Shown piece after piece: positions 40,425-48,654 of a stretch of DNA of 64,000 nt. A model generated the notes under the pieces. That model saw nothing but the letters and a program-made list of their open reading frames with translations. It did not search any database and was not told the origin of the DNA. This DNA comes from Paractinoplanes atraurantiacus. Its GTDB lineage: Bacteria > Actinomycetota > Actinomycetes > Mycobacteriales > Micromonosporaceae. Every line of letters starts with the position of its first letter. The first letter of the stretch is position 1. The translations under genes and the position numbers were made by a program. The stretch is from assembly GCF_900215205.1 (NCBI RefSeq), contig NZ_OBDY01000024.1, positions 72,072 to 136,071 on the forward strand. Reading direction: 5' to 3'.

Positions 40425-42552
40425 GGAGGCGTTCGGCCGCCGAGACCCGGTCGCGGATAGCGCCGGGGGCGCCGAAGATGCTGTCGCCCGCGCCCTCCAG
40501 GAGCTCACGCAGAGCGTCCAGGTCGGCGCGGGCTTCCTCGTCGCGGCCGAGCGAGGCGAGGATGAGGGCCCGCCGGGACAGGGTCACCATGTCGCGGGTG
40601 GGCGAGTACTCCATCTCGGCCGCGGCCGCGGCGGCCGCGTCGATCTGGTCGAGCGCCTCGTCCCAGCGGCCGGCCGCGACGGAGATGTCGGCCAGGATGT
40701 TGCGCACGCTGATCTGCATGAAGAGGGCGATGTGGGCCGGCGGCGCGATCGCCGGGTCGGTCAGGTCGCCGAGGGCGCCGTGCAGGAAGGTCTCCGCCTC
40801 CTCGTCGCGCCCGGCGTCCTGGAGCACGGTGGCCACCATGATGACGGCGTTCGGCAGGCCTTCACGGTCGCCGGCGCGCCGCATCGCCTCGGCCGCGGCC
40901 CGCGCGTACGGCAGCGCGTCCTGAGGGCTTCCGGCCTGTTTCAGGGCCCAGGCGACGTAGTAGTTGGACCAGCCGATCAGGCTGGGGTCGCCGAGGCGCC
41001 CGGCGAGCCGGACGGCCTCGCGGGCGTACTCGACCGCCCGTGACGGCTCGGCCAGGCAGATGACGTACACCCAAGCCAGATAGCCCAGATGGACGGCCTG
41101 GAGGCGCTCGTCGCCGAGCCGCCGGGCCGCTTGCACCGAACGGGAGTAGACGTCCTCCCAGTGCGGCCAGAACGACCAGGTGTCGGAGAACCAGTGCAGC
41201 GCCTCGGCCACGTCGACGACGCGTCCATCGTCGGTCGTATTGGTGAAGACCGGTAGCCAGTTCCCGGCCTCGGCCCGCAGCCACGGCCCCGCCTCGGCCA
41301 GGGGGACGGCCGAGTCGTGGCCGGGCTCGTAGGCCCGCCCCGCCTCGATGGTGGCGTCGAGCAGCCAGGCATCGCGGCGCTCGACGATCGCGGCGACGTC
41401 GCCCTCCTCGTCGGTGAGCGCGCTCGCCGCGTACGCCCGAAGCAGGTCGTGGAAGCCCAGCCGGCCCGAGGCCTCCTGCTGGAGCAGGCACAGGTCGACC
41501 AGTTCGTCGAGCAGGTCCTCGGTCGCGTCCGCCGGCTCCCCCGCGAGGACGGCGGCCAGATCGACCCCGAACGACGGGCCCGGCACGAGGGCGAGCCGCC
41601 GGAACAGGCGCCGCGCCGGGTCCGAGAGCTGCTGGTACGACAGCGTGAACGCGGCCTTGACCTGGTCGAGCGCGTCGAGGTGGTGCGAGGACAGCCGGGC
41701 CGCGAGGTCGCCGGTCGTCCACTCCGGCATGCTGGCCAGGCGGGTGGCGGCGATCCGCAGGGCCAGGGGCACGTTGACGCAGAGCGAGGCGATGGCGGGC
41801 AGTCCCTCGCGGTCACCGGCGATGGCGGCGAGCAGCGCGACGGCGTCGCCGTCCGGCAAGGGGCCGAGGTGCAAGCGGCGGACGCCCTCGAGGCCGCCGA
41901 GCGTGCGGCGGCTGGTGATCAGGACGGCCGCCGGTCCCTCGGCGGGAAGGGCGGGACGCACCTGGGCCTCGCCGATCGCGTTGTCCAGCACGACGACCGC
42001 GCGCCGGTCCCGGATGAGCGCCTGCCAGTGCGAGGCGGCCTCGTCGACGTCGCGCGGCAGGACCTTCGCGGCCGGGTCGGCGGCCCGGATGAGCGCGGTG
42101 AGCACGTCGACCGGGGCCAGCGGCGCGTCGTCGAGACCGCGCAGATCAACGAAGATCCGCTGATCTGCTCCCTGCGCGGCCAGCGCGAGCGACGTCTTGC
42201 CGAAGCCCGGCGCCCCGGTGATGACCACGATCTCGCCGGCGGCCGTCCACGCGGCGATCCGGGCGAGCTCGTCGGCCCGGCCGACGAAATCGGGCGGCGA
42301 CTGGCGGCCACCGGACCGGCGGGTGCCGGTGCGGCCGGCCCGGGCCGCCGCGAGCAGGGCCGCGCGATCCTCGCCGTCCAGGGCCAGCCCGTCGGCGAGC
42401 GCCTCCACGGTCCGTACTCGCGGCCCCCGGCTGACTCCGCGTTCCATGTCGCCGATGCCGCGGTCGCTGACCCCGGACGCCGCCGCGAGCTGCTCGAGCG
42501 TCATCCCGGCCGCGAGCCGCAGCCTGCGCAGCAGCGCACCGAACGATTCCAC
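40393..42552 (-). CDS. XRE/NB-ARC/TPR transcriptional regulator (AfsR-related)
   Basis: 719 residues from the GTG at 42552 (VESFGALLRRLRLAAG); upstream codons give only a basic, unlikely extension. Cro/XRE HTH about 1-65 (MTLEQLAAASGVSDRGIGDMERG), then an NB-ARC ATPase with P-loop GAPGFGKTSLAL (about 118-129), winged helix and TPR-like C-terminal half (about 420-700). Such proteins control secondary metabolism or local enzymes. Divergent from the hydrolase at 42630 and convergent with its paralogue at 39612. Confidence 0.88.
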   Translation of the reverse strand: MESFGALLRRLRLAAGMTLEQLAAASGVSDRGIGDMERGVSRGPRVRTVEALADGLALDGEDRAALLAAARAGRTGTRRSGGRQSPPDFVGRADELARIAAWTAAGEIVVITGAPGFGKTSLALAAQGADQRIFVDLRGLDDAPLAPVDVLTALIRAADPAAKVLPRDVDEAASHWQALIRDRRAVVVLDNAIGEAQVRPALPAEGPAAVLITSRRTLGGLEGVRRLHLGPLPDGDAVALLAAIAGDREGLPAIASLCVNVPLALRIAATRLASMPEWTTGDLAARLSSHHLDALDQVKAAFTLSYQQLSDPARRLFRRLALVPGPSFGVDLAAVLAGEPADATEDLLDELVDLCLLQQEASGRLGFHDLLRAYAASALTDEEGDVAAIVERRDAWLLDATIEAGRAYEPGHDSAVPLAEAGPWLRAEAGNWLPVFTNTTDDGRVVDVAEALHWFSDTWSFWPHWEDVYSRSVQAARRLGDERLQAVHLGYLAWVYVICLAEPSRAVEYAREAVRLAGRLGDPSLIGWSNYYVAWALKQAGSPQDALPYARAAAEAMRRAGDREGLPNAVIMVATVLQDAGRDEEAETFLHGALGDLTDPAIAPPAHIALFMQISVRNILADISVAAGRWDEALDQIDAAAAAAAEMEYSPTRDMVTLSRRALILASLGRDEEARADLDALRELLEGAGDSIFGAPGAIRDRVSAAERLLSGSRAESDR

Positions 42553-42629
42553 GTGATCAAGGGTGGCACGGCGCAGGTGCGGTCGTTTGACGGACGGCGG
42601 AGGCGCCGCACCGGGCGACGATCGACCGC

Positions 42630-43331
42630 ATGACAACTGTTGTTCTGGTTCACGGCGCTTTCGCCGACGCGTCCAGCTTCGCCAAACTCATTCCCGAGCT
42701 GCTCGGCAGCGGCATCAAAGTGATCGCCCCCGCGGTGCCCAACCGCAGCCTCGTCGGTGACTCCGCCTACATCGCTTCCATCGTGCGCGGCATCGACGGC
42801 CCGGTGCTGCTGGTCGGCCACTCGTACGGCGGCGCGGTCATCACCGTGGCCGGCGCCGAGGAGAACGTGAAGGGGCTCGTCTACCTGTCGGGCTACGCGC
42901 TCGACGAGGGCGAGAGCCTCGGCGAGCTCCAGGGCGGCTTCCCCGACTCGGATCTGGCCCAGGCGCTCGTCTACACCAAGTTCCCGATCCCCGGCGCCGA
43001 GGACGGCACCGACGTCTCGGTCGACATCGAGAAGTTCCCGGCTGTGTTCGCCCACGACATCGACCCTTCACTGGCCCGGGTGCTCGCGGTCTCGCAGCGC
43101 CCGCTGACGGCCCTCGCGTTCGGCGAGCCGGCGCCGGTCGCCGCCTGGAAGACCACGCCCTCGTGGGGCGTCGTCTCCACCTCCGACCACACCATCAACC
43201 CGGACGTGGAGCGCTTCGGCTACCAGCGCGCCGGCGCCAAGGTCACCGAGATCGACTCGTCCCACCTGGTGATGCTCTCGCACCCCCAGCAGGTCGCGGA
43301 GATCATCCGCGAGGCCCTGGCCTCGATCTAG
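42630..43331 (+). CDS. Alpha/beta hydrolase
   Basis: 233 residues, no signal peptide. HGAFADASSF (about 8-17), GHSYGG nucleophile (Ser about 65), and the catalytic His in DSSHLVMLSHP. This matches the esterase-like hydrolases found next to XRE/NB-ARC regulators. Starts 78 bp from the divergent regulator, which is its likely controller. Paralogous to the secreted hydrolase at 39612. Confidence 0.87.
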   Translation: MTTVVLVHGAFADASSFAKLIPELLGSGIKVIAPAVPNRSLVGDSAYIASIVRGIDGPVLLVGHSYGGAVITVAGAEENVKGLVYLSGYALDEGESLGELQGGFPDSDLAQALVYTKFPIPGAEDGTDVSVDIEKFPAVFAHDIDPSLARVLAVSQRPLTALAFGEPAPVAAWKTTPSWGVVSTSDHTINPDVERFGYQRAGAKVTEIDSSHLVMLSHPQQVAEIIREALASI

Positions 43332-45862
43332 GGCCGTGCCGGCGCCAGCCGCAGGTGCAGCTGGCGCCGGCTGCGCACCCCGACCTTCCGGTAGACCCGC
43401 GACAGGTGGGTGCTGACCGTGCGGGCCGAGATGAAGAGCCGGTCGGCGATGACCCGGTTGCTCAATCCTTGCGCCGCGAGCTCCGCCACCTGCCGTTCCT
43501 GCGTGGTCAGCTCGACCTTGCCGGTGGTCTGCGCGCCGACGGCCGTCTCGCGGGACGCCAGCTCGGCGAGGCCGGTCGCGCCGAGACCTTCGAAAACCCC
43601 TTGGGCGTACGAGAGAAGAGCGCGCGCCTCCCGTGGCGAGCGATGGCGCCGCAGCCAGACGCCGTAGTGCAGATGCGTCACCGCGTGCTCGTACGGCCAC
43701 TCCGAAGCCGCCGGATCGCCAACCGCCGCGCGGAAGAGAGCCTCGTCGTCACGCAGGAGCGCGTCGCTGAAGTGGAGCAGAATCCGCATGCGGTCGCTCG
43801 GTTCGGCCCCGGCCGACCTGCGCACTTCCTCCACCACGGTCAGCGCGTCCTCGTGCCGCCCGCAGCGCACGGCGGCGACCACGAGCTCGGCCACCGACCG
43901 GGGCGAGTGGTACGGGTGCGACGGGCGGCCGTCCGGGTCGAACATCGACCGGAAGTAGCGGTAGCTGTTCTCGTGATCCCCGTCCGCGGCGGCGGCCAGG
44001 CCGACGGCCCGCAGCAGCCGCATGTGCCCGGCCCGGTGGCCCTGAACGTCCATCCGCTGCCAGGTCTCCCGCGCCAGGCGCCGTGCTCCGTCCCCGTCGC
44101 CGCGCAGCGCGCACAGCTGGGCCCGCAGCGAGGCCAGGCTCAGCTCCATCGTCAGCCGCCCGGCGGCCCGATCGGCCCGGGCGTACTCGTCGGCCTCGCC
44201 CCAGGATCCGGTGTCGATGAGCGAGCCGACCAGCGCCGGAAGCGTGGCGAAGGCGGGCGCGGGCGTCCCGGGACCGTCCCGCATGCCCCGGAGCAGCAGC
44301 CGCGCGGCCGGCCCACTGCGATCCTCGAACCAGGCGACGGTCCCGAGCGCGGTCAGATGGTTCCAGTCGTCCGGTGTCAGCGGCGTCCCCACCGGCGGCA
44401 CCCCGGGCACGGGGTCGACGACCTTCCGCCCCGGGTGCGCGGCGGGGTCGATGACCTCCTGGACGTAGGCGACGACGGCGGCGTCGGGCACCTCGCCCGC
44501 CGACTCCAGCAGAGACACGAGGCCGAGGCGGTGCTCCTCGTCGGCGGTCAGCTCGGCGACCCCGGTGGCGATCATCGCCAGGTGCAGGGCGGCCTTGCGG
44601 CGGCGGGGCGGGCCGGCGCGGTGGGCGGCGGCGATGATGCCGTACGCCTCGTGCTGGCGTCCCGCCCACAACATGGCCGTGGCCGCCGGCCGGGCCGCCT
44701 CCGCGAGCACATCGGGATCGTCGGTCACCTGCCACACCCGGTCGTGCAGCTCGGCCACCCACGCCGCGTCCCGCAGATCCCGCGCGTCGGCGATCGCCCG
44801 CACGAGCCGCCGTGCGGCGTCCTCAGGCCGGTCCGACCGCTCGGCCGCCTGCTGGATCGCCTCGGTGGCCTCGTAGAGCTCGCCTCGCGCCCGGAAGACG
44901 GCCGCACCCTCTTCCAGCGCCCGCGCGATCGCTTCACTCGGGCCCGGCTCGGCGGCGGCCACCTGCAAGGCCCGGCGTTCCGGGTACGCGTGGAGCAGCT
45001 CCGCCAGCCGCCGATGCGCCCGGAGACGCCGATGGACGGGCGCCGCCCGATAGGCGGCCTCCGCCGCGAGGGGATGCGTGAAGACCGCGGCTGTCACGAG
45101 CCCGGCTTCCTCCGCGGGCTCCCAGGCGGTGACGGGCACCTCGGCGGCCGCGCACAGCAGGGCGGGCTCGGCCGGGAAGGCGGCCGCCGCCGCGTAGAGC
45201 AGCAGGGTGCGGGTGGAGGGCGGAAGTCCGGCGATCTGCGCGCCGAAGGCGGTCGACAAGGTCGGCTGGGCCAGACCCGCGAGTTCGGCCAGCGCCGCCG
45301 GGTTGCCGCGGGCCCGTCGCAGGATGCCGGCCCGGGCGCGGGCGGTCAGCGCGGGATCGCGGGCGGCGAGCAACCCGGCCGCTTCCTCGTCACCGAGCGG
45401 AGCCATCGCCAGGACCGGAAGCCCGTCCCACTCGACCTTCTCCGGCCGGGCGACGGGCGGGGTGACCGCGGCCAGGACAGTCACCGAGGGGAGGACGGCC
45501 AGGCGGGCCAGTATGGCCAGCGCTTCCGGGTCGAAGCGGTGAGCGTCGTCGGCGACGATCAGGACCGGCTTGGTTTTCCCGACGGCGGCCACGGCCTCGA
45601 CGACGGAGGCGGGGTGCGAGGGGCCGGCCAGGTCGTGGCGCATCGCCACCAAGAGCTGCCGCATCGGCCCGGGCACGGAACCGTGCAGCATCACGACGCG
45701 GTGGCGAGCCGATGACCGGGCCGACTCCACGGCGGCGGCGAGAAGCGTGGACTTCCCGCTGCCGCGCGGGCCGGTGACCACCAGGGCGCCCGCCCCGGCC
45801 TCGAGCAGGCGGGCGATCCGGGCTCGTTCTGCGGACTGCACGGTCAGACCTCCGGGACGCAT
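43328..45862 (-). CDS. LAL-type LuxR regulator with N-terminal ATPase (1)
   Basis: 844 residues. Walker A GPRGSGKSTL (about 30-39), Walker B-like VLIVADDAH (about 101-109), a long TPR-like centre, and a C-terminal GerE HTH: LTTQERQVAELAAQGLSNRVIADRLFISARTVSTHLSRVYRKVGV. A MalT/LAL-type regulator, expected to be ATP-dependent and ligand-responsive. One base separates its ATG from the stop of the next LAL gene, so the pair is an operon. The 3' end includes a hairpin shared with the convergent hydrolase gene. Confidence 0.9.
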   Translation of the reverse strand: MRPGGLTVQSAERARIARLLEAGAGALVVTGPRGSGKSTLLAAAVESARSSARHRVVMLHGSVPGPMRQLLVAMRHDLAGPSHPASVVEAVAAVGKTKPVLIVADDAHRFDPEALAILARLAVLPSVTVLAAVTPPVARPEKVEWDGLPVLAMAPLGDEEAAGLLAARDPALTARARAGILRRARGNPAALAELAGLAQPTLSTAFGAQIAGLPPSTRTLLLYAAAAAFPAEPALLCAAAEVPVTAWEPAEEAGLVTAAVFTHPLAAEAAYRAAPVHRRLRAHRRLAELLHAYPERRALQVAAAEPGPSEAIARALEEGAAVFRARGELYEATEAIQQAAERSDRPEDAARRLVRAIADARDLRDAAWVAELHDRVWQVTDDPDVLAEAARPAATAMLWAGRQHEAYGIIAAAHRAGPPRRRKAALHLAMIATGVAELTADEEHRLGLVSLLESAGEVPDAAVVAYVQEVIDPAAHPGRKVVDPVPGVPPVGTPLTPDDWNHLTALGTVAWFEDRSGPAARLLLRGMRDGPGTPAPAFATLPALVGSLIDTGSWGEADEYARADRAAGRLTMELSLASLRAQLCALRGDGDGARRLARETWQRMDVQGHRAGHMRLLRAVGLAAAADGDHENSYRYFRSMFDPDGRPSHPYHSPRSVAELVVAAVRCGRHEDALTVVEEVRRSAGAEPSDRMRILLHFSDALLRDDEALFRAAVGDPAASEWPYEHAVTHLHYGVWLRRHRSPREARALLSYAQGVFEGLGATGLAELASRETAVGAQTTGKVELTTQERQVAELAAQGLSNRVIADRLFISARTVSTHLSRVYRKVGVRSRRQLHLRLAPARP
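43338..43371. terminator. Inverted repeat at a convergent gene end
   Basis: Perfect 12-bp arms GCCGGCGCCAGC (43338-43349) and GCTGGCGCCGGC (43360-43371) with a 10-nt loop. They lie just after the hydrolase stop and inside the last codons of the LAL gene. It could terminate transcription in both directions. Confidence 0.55.
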
Positions 45863-45863
45863 G

Positions 45864-48446
45864 TCAGGCGCTCAGCGGCACGAGGGCCCGGAGCTGGTGG
45901 CGGTTGCCCACGCCGAGTTCGGCGTAGATGCGGTACAGGTGGGAGCCGACCGTGCGCGGCGACAGGTAGAGCCGCTCGGCGATCTGGCGGTTGGTCAGGC
46001 CCTCGGCCACCATGCGGGCGATCAGCTGCTTCTGGGCGGTGAGCCGGCTCAGCGCGCCGGCCTCGGGGGTGGGATCGCCGGCCGGCCGCAGGCCCACCGG
46101 GAGGCTGCGGTGAGCCTGGTCGGCGTGCGCGTGGGCGCCCAGGCGCAGGAAAGTGTCGCGCGCGGCCAGCAGGTGAGGGCGGGCATCGTGCAGGCGGCGG
46201 CGGTTGCGGAGCCACAGGCCGAGGTTGAGCTGGGCCTCGGCGTACTCCAAAGGCCAGCGCAGCGCCCGCCGAGGATCGGAGACCGCTTCGAGGAAGCGCT
46301 CCTCGGCGGCGCCGGTGGTGTCGAGCAGGGCGGTGGCGTGGGCGACCAGCATGGCCATGCGATCGGTGGAGACTGTGCCGCACCGCTTCAGGACGTCCAG
46401 GGCGTCGGCGCCGCGCCGGGTCTGTGCGGCGGCGAGGGCGAGCTGCGGAAGCGAGCGCGGGCCGAGGAAGTAGTGCCGGGGCACGCCTTCGCCGTCGAAC
46501 ATGCGGCGGAAGTGGAGATAGGCGGTGTCGTAGTCGCCGGCGTGCAAGGCGGCCAGGCCGGCCGCGCGCAGGGTGAGACCGGCGGCCAGGGAGGTGCCTG
46601 GTGGCGCGGGCAACGGCGGAGGATCGGGCGGTGTGCCGGTGCGGAGGGCGTGCAGGGTCGCCCGGAAGACCGGCACGACTTCGCGCAGCAGAGGTACGGC
46701 GCGGATGGCGGCGGTGCGGTCGGCCGTGTCGAGCAGGCGGTCGGCGTCGGACCAGCGGCCGCTGTCGATCATCGCCAGCACGGTGTGGGGGAAGGCGGTC
46801 AGAGCGGATCCGGTGGCGCCGAAGCGGGGGCCGACGTCCCACATGGCGCGCAGCTCGGCGGCGCAACGGGCCGAGTCGTCCAGCATGAAGGCCAGGGCGC
46901 CGGTGAAGAGCATCCGGGTCAGGTTGGCCGGGCCGATCCCGGAGGGTTCGGGCAGCGGCGTCCCGGCGTGGGCGTCCGGGTCGGCGATGGCCAGGACCGT
47001 GGCGCGGGCGAGGTCGTTCTCGGCGCGGGGGATCAGCGTCCCGCCGGCGGCGGCCGGGTGGACGTCATCGCGTACGCAAGCAAGCAGTTGAGGAAGTTGG
47101 CGGCGATGGCCGGGATCGCCGGAGAGCAGGACGGCCGCGGCGGCGACCACGGCGGCCGCCAGGGCCGCCTGGCCGTCGCGGGGACGGCGCCGCACGGCCT
47201 GCGAGGCGATGTCGAAGGCGCGCCCGGGCTGCGCGCGGTGCAGCAGGGCGAAACCCGCGCCGGCGGCGGCGAGGCAGACCGTGTCCGGGTCGGTGGTGCG
47301 CGCGAGAGCCTTCTCGTACAGCTCCACCGTCCATTGCGGATCGCCGCCGCGGTGCGCGGCGAAGACGGCCCGGGCGTAACGGCGGGCGGCGCCGGCGGCG
47401 TCCGGACTGCGCTCGGCGGCCAGCTCCAGGGCGTGCGCGGTGGCGAGATAGGCCGAGCCGGCGGGGGTTCCGAGCCCGGCCGCGATCCGCGGGTCCGAGC
47501 CGGCGGCCGCCGCCAGGGCCGCGGTGGCCCGGCCGTCGGGACCGGCGGCCGCCTCGAGCGCGGCGGCGACGCGCTCGTCGGGTCCGGTGCCGGAACAGGC
47601 GAGGTGTTCGGCCTGCCGGTAGGGGTCGGGGGTGGCCAGAGCGAGGTTGCGATGGGCCCGGGCGACGTCACGGGGGCCGCGGCCGGCGGCGCAGGCGGCC
47701 TTGACCAAGGGGTGCCGGAAGCGGACGAAACCGTCCCGCACGACGACCAGCCCGGCCTCCTCGGCCGGCGCCCAGCCGCGCAGGTCGGGCGAACCGCCGG
47801 CGGCGAGGGTGATGGTGGCGACGGCCTCGGCGTCACCGGCGGCCGCGGCGTGCAGCAGAAGCCATTGGGTGACCTTCGGCAGCGCCCGCACCCGGTCGGT
47901 GAACTCGCGGGGCACCCGCGCCCGGGGGTCGCCGAGCAGAAGCAGCGCCAACGGGTTGCCGGCGGCCCGCCGGAGGATCTCCCGCCGCTTGCCGGGCGGA
48001 GAGGGCACGGCCCGGGATTCGAGCAGGCGCGACGCGGCGTCCACGGCGAGCGGCCCGACGCCCAGCCGGGCGATGCCGGGCGCGAAGTCGCCGTCGTCGC
48101 GGGTGGCGAGCAGGAGCGCCACCCGTGCGGCCGCCGCCGCGCCCAGGGCGGCGGCGAGCAACCGGGCCGAGTCGCCGTCGGCGTCGTCGGCCACGATGAG
48201 GACGGGCCGATCCCGGCTCAGCCGGTCGAAGGTGACGGCCGCCGGATCGGTGCCGAGAACGTCGTGCACCACCAGATGGCCGCGGCGATGGGCGTGAGCG
48301 GCGGCGGCCCGCAGCAGGGCGGTCTTGCCGATGCCGGCCTCGCCCAGCAGGAGCAGCGCGGCCGGGCCGTGGGCGGCGGCGTCGACGACCGAGGTGACCG
48401 TGGCCAGTTCGCCGGCGCGGCCGATGAGGTTTGCAGTCGTCTCCAC
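45864..48446 (-). CDS. LAL-type LuxR regulator with N-terminal ATPase (2)
   Basis: 860 residues from the GTG at 48446 (VETTANLIGRAGELATVTSV); the longer frame to 48605 adds a segment unlike the family. Walker A LLGEAGIGKTALL (about 33-45), Walker B VLIVADDADGD, TPR-like middle, and C-terminal GerE HTH (LTAQKQLIARMVAEGLTNRQIAERLYLSPRTVGSHLYRI). Paralogous in layout to the downstream LAL gene. Target genes unknown; the hydrolases and the beta-helix gene are the nearest candidates. Confidence 0.9.
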   Translation of the reverse strand: METTANLIGRAGELATVTSVVDAAAHGPAALLLLGEAGIGKTALLRAAAAHAHRRGHLVVHDVLGTDPAAVTFDRLSRDRPVLIVADDADGDSARLLAAALGAAAAARVALLLATRDDGDFAPGIARLGVGPLAVDAASRLLESRAVPSPPGKRREILRRAAGNPLALLLLGDPRARVPREFTDRVRALPKVTQWLLLHAAAAGDAEAVATITLAAGGSPDLRGWAPAEEAGLVVVRDGFVRFRHPLVKAACAAGRGPRDVARAHRNLALATPDPYRQAEHLACSGTGPDERVAAALEAAAGPDGRATAALAAAAGSDPRIAAGLGTPAGSAYLATAHALELAAERSPDAAGAARRYARAVFAAHRGGDPQWTVELYEKALARTTDPDTVCLAAAGAGFALLHRAQPGRAFDIASQAVRRRPRDGQAALAAAVVAAAAVLLSGDPGHRRQLPQLLACVRDDVHPAAAGGTLIPRAENDLARATVLAIADPDAHAGTPLPEPSGIGPANLTRMLFTGALAFMLDDSARCAAELRAMWDVGPRFGATGSALTAFPHTVLAMIDSGRWSDADRLLDTADRTAAIRAVPLLREVVPVFRATLHALRTGTPPDPPPLPAPPGTSLAAGLTLRAAGLAALHAGDYDTAYLHFRRMFDGEGVPRHYFLGPRSLPQLALAAAQTRRGADALDVLKRCGTVSTDRMAMLVAHATALLDTTGAAEERFLEAVSDPRRALRWPLEYAEAQLNLGLWLRNRRRLHDARPHLLAARDTFLRLGAHAHADQAHRSLPVGLRPAGDPTPEAGALSRLTAQKQLIARMVAEGLTNRQIAERLYLSPRTVGSHLYRIYAELGVGNRHQLRALVPLSA

Positions 48447-48630
48447 GCGAGCAGTGCAGCATTCCCAGGGCCGCGTGAACCAGGAAGGAAACAGGAAGAA
48501 AGCTCCGAGACCGCTGCGCAAATCCGGCTTCACCGGACAAAATCCGGCGGTGATGACGCTCCTCACGCACGAGCACGCCTCCGAAGATCCATTGACCGGC
48601 GGCACGACGCGATCTACAGTCCCGATCCAT

Positions 48631-48645
48631 AATCGATAGACGATT
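48631..48645. promoter_or_regulatory. GntR operator, copy 1 (beta-helix gene promoter)
   Basis: AATCGATAGACGATT: AATCG-N5-CGATT, 9 bp before the beta-helix start. The same half-sites and spacing recur at 50915 and 51669, around the GntR gene and the ABC operon. Confidence 0.65.
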
Positions 48646-48654
48646 GGATTCGTG

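Noticed and set aside
45570..48632. 1020-codon open frame antisense to the two LAL regulators
   Set aside because: The opposite strand carries complete ATPase-TPR-HTH proteins with clear motifs; this frame is Gly/Gln/Val-rich with no domain and results from high GC.
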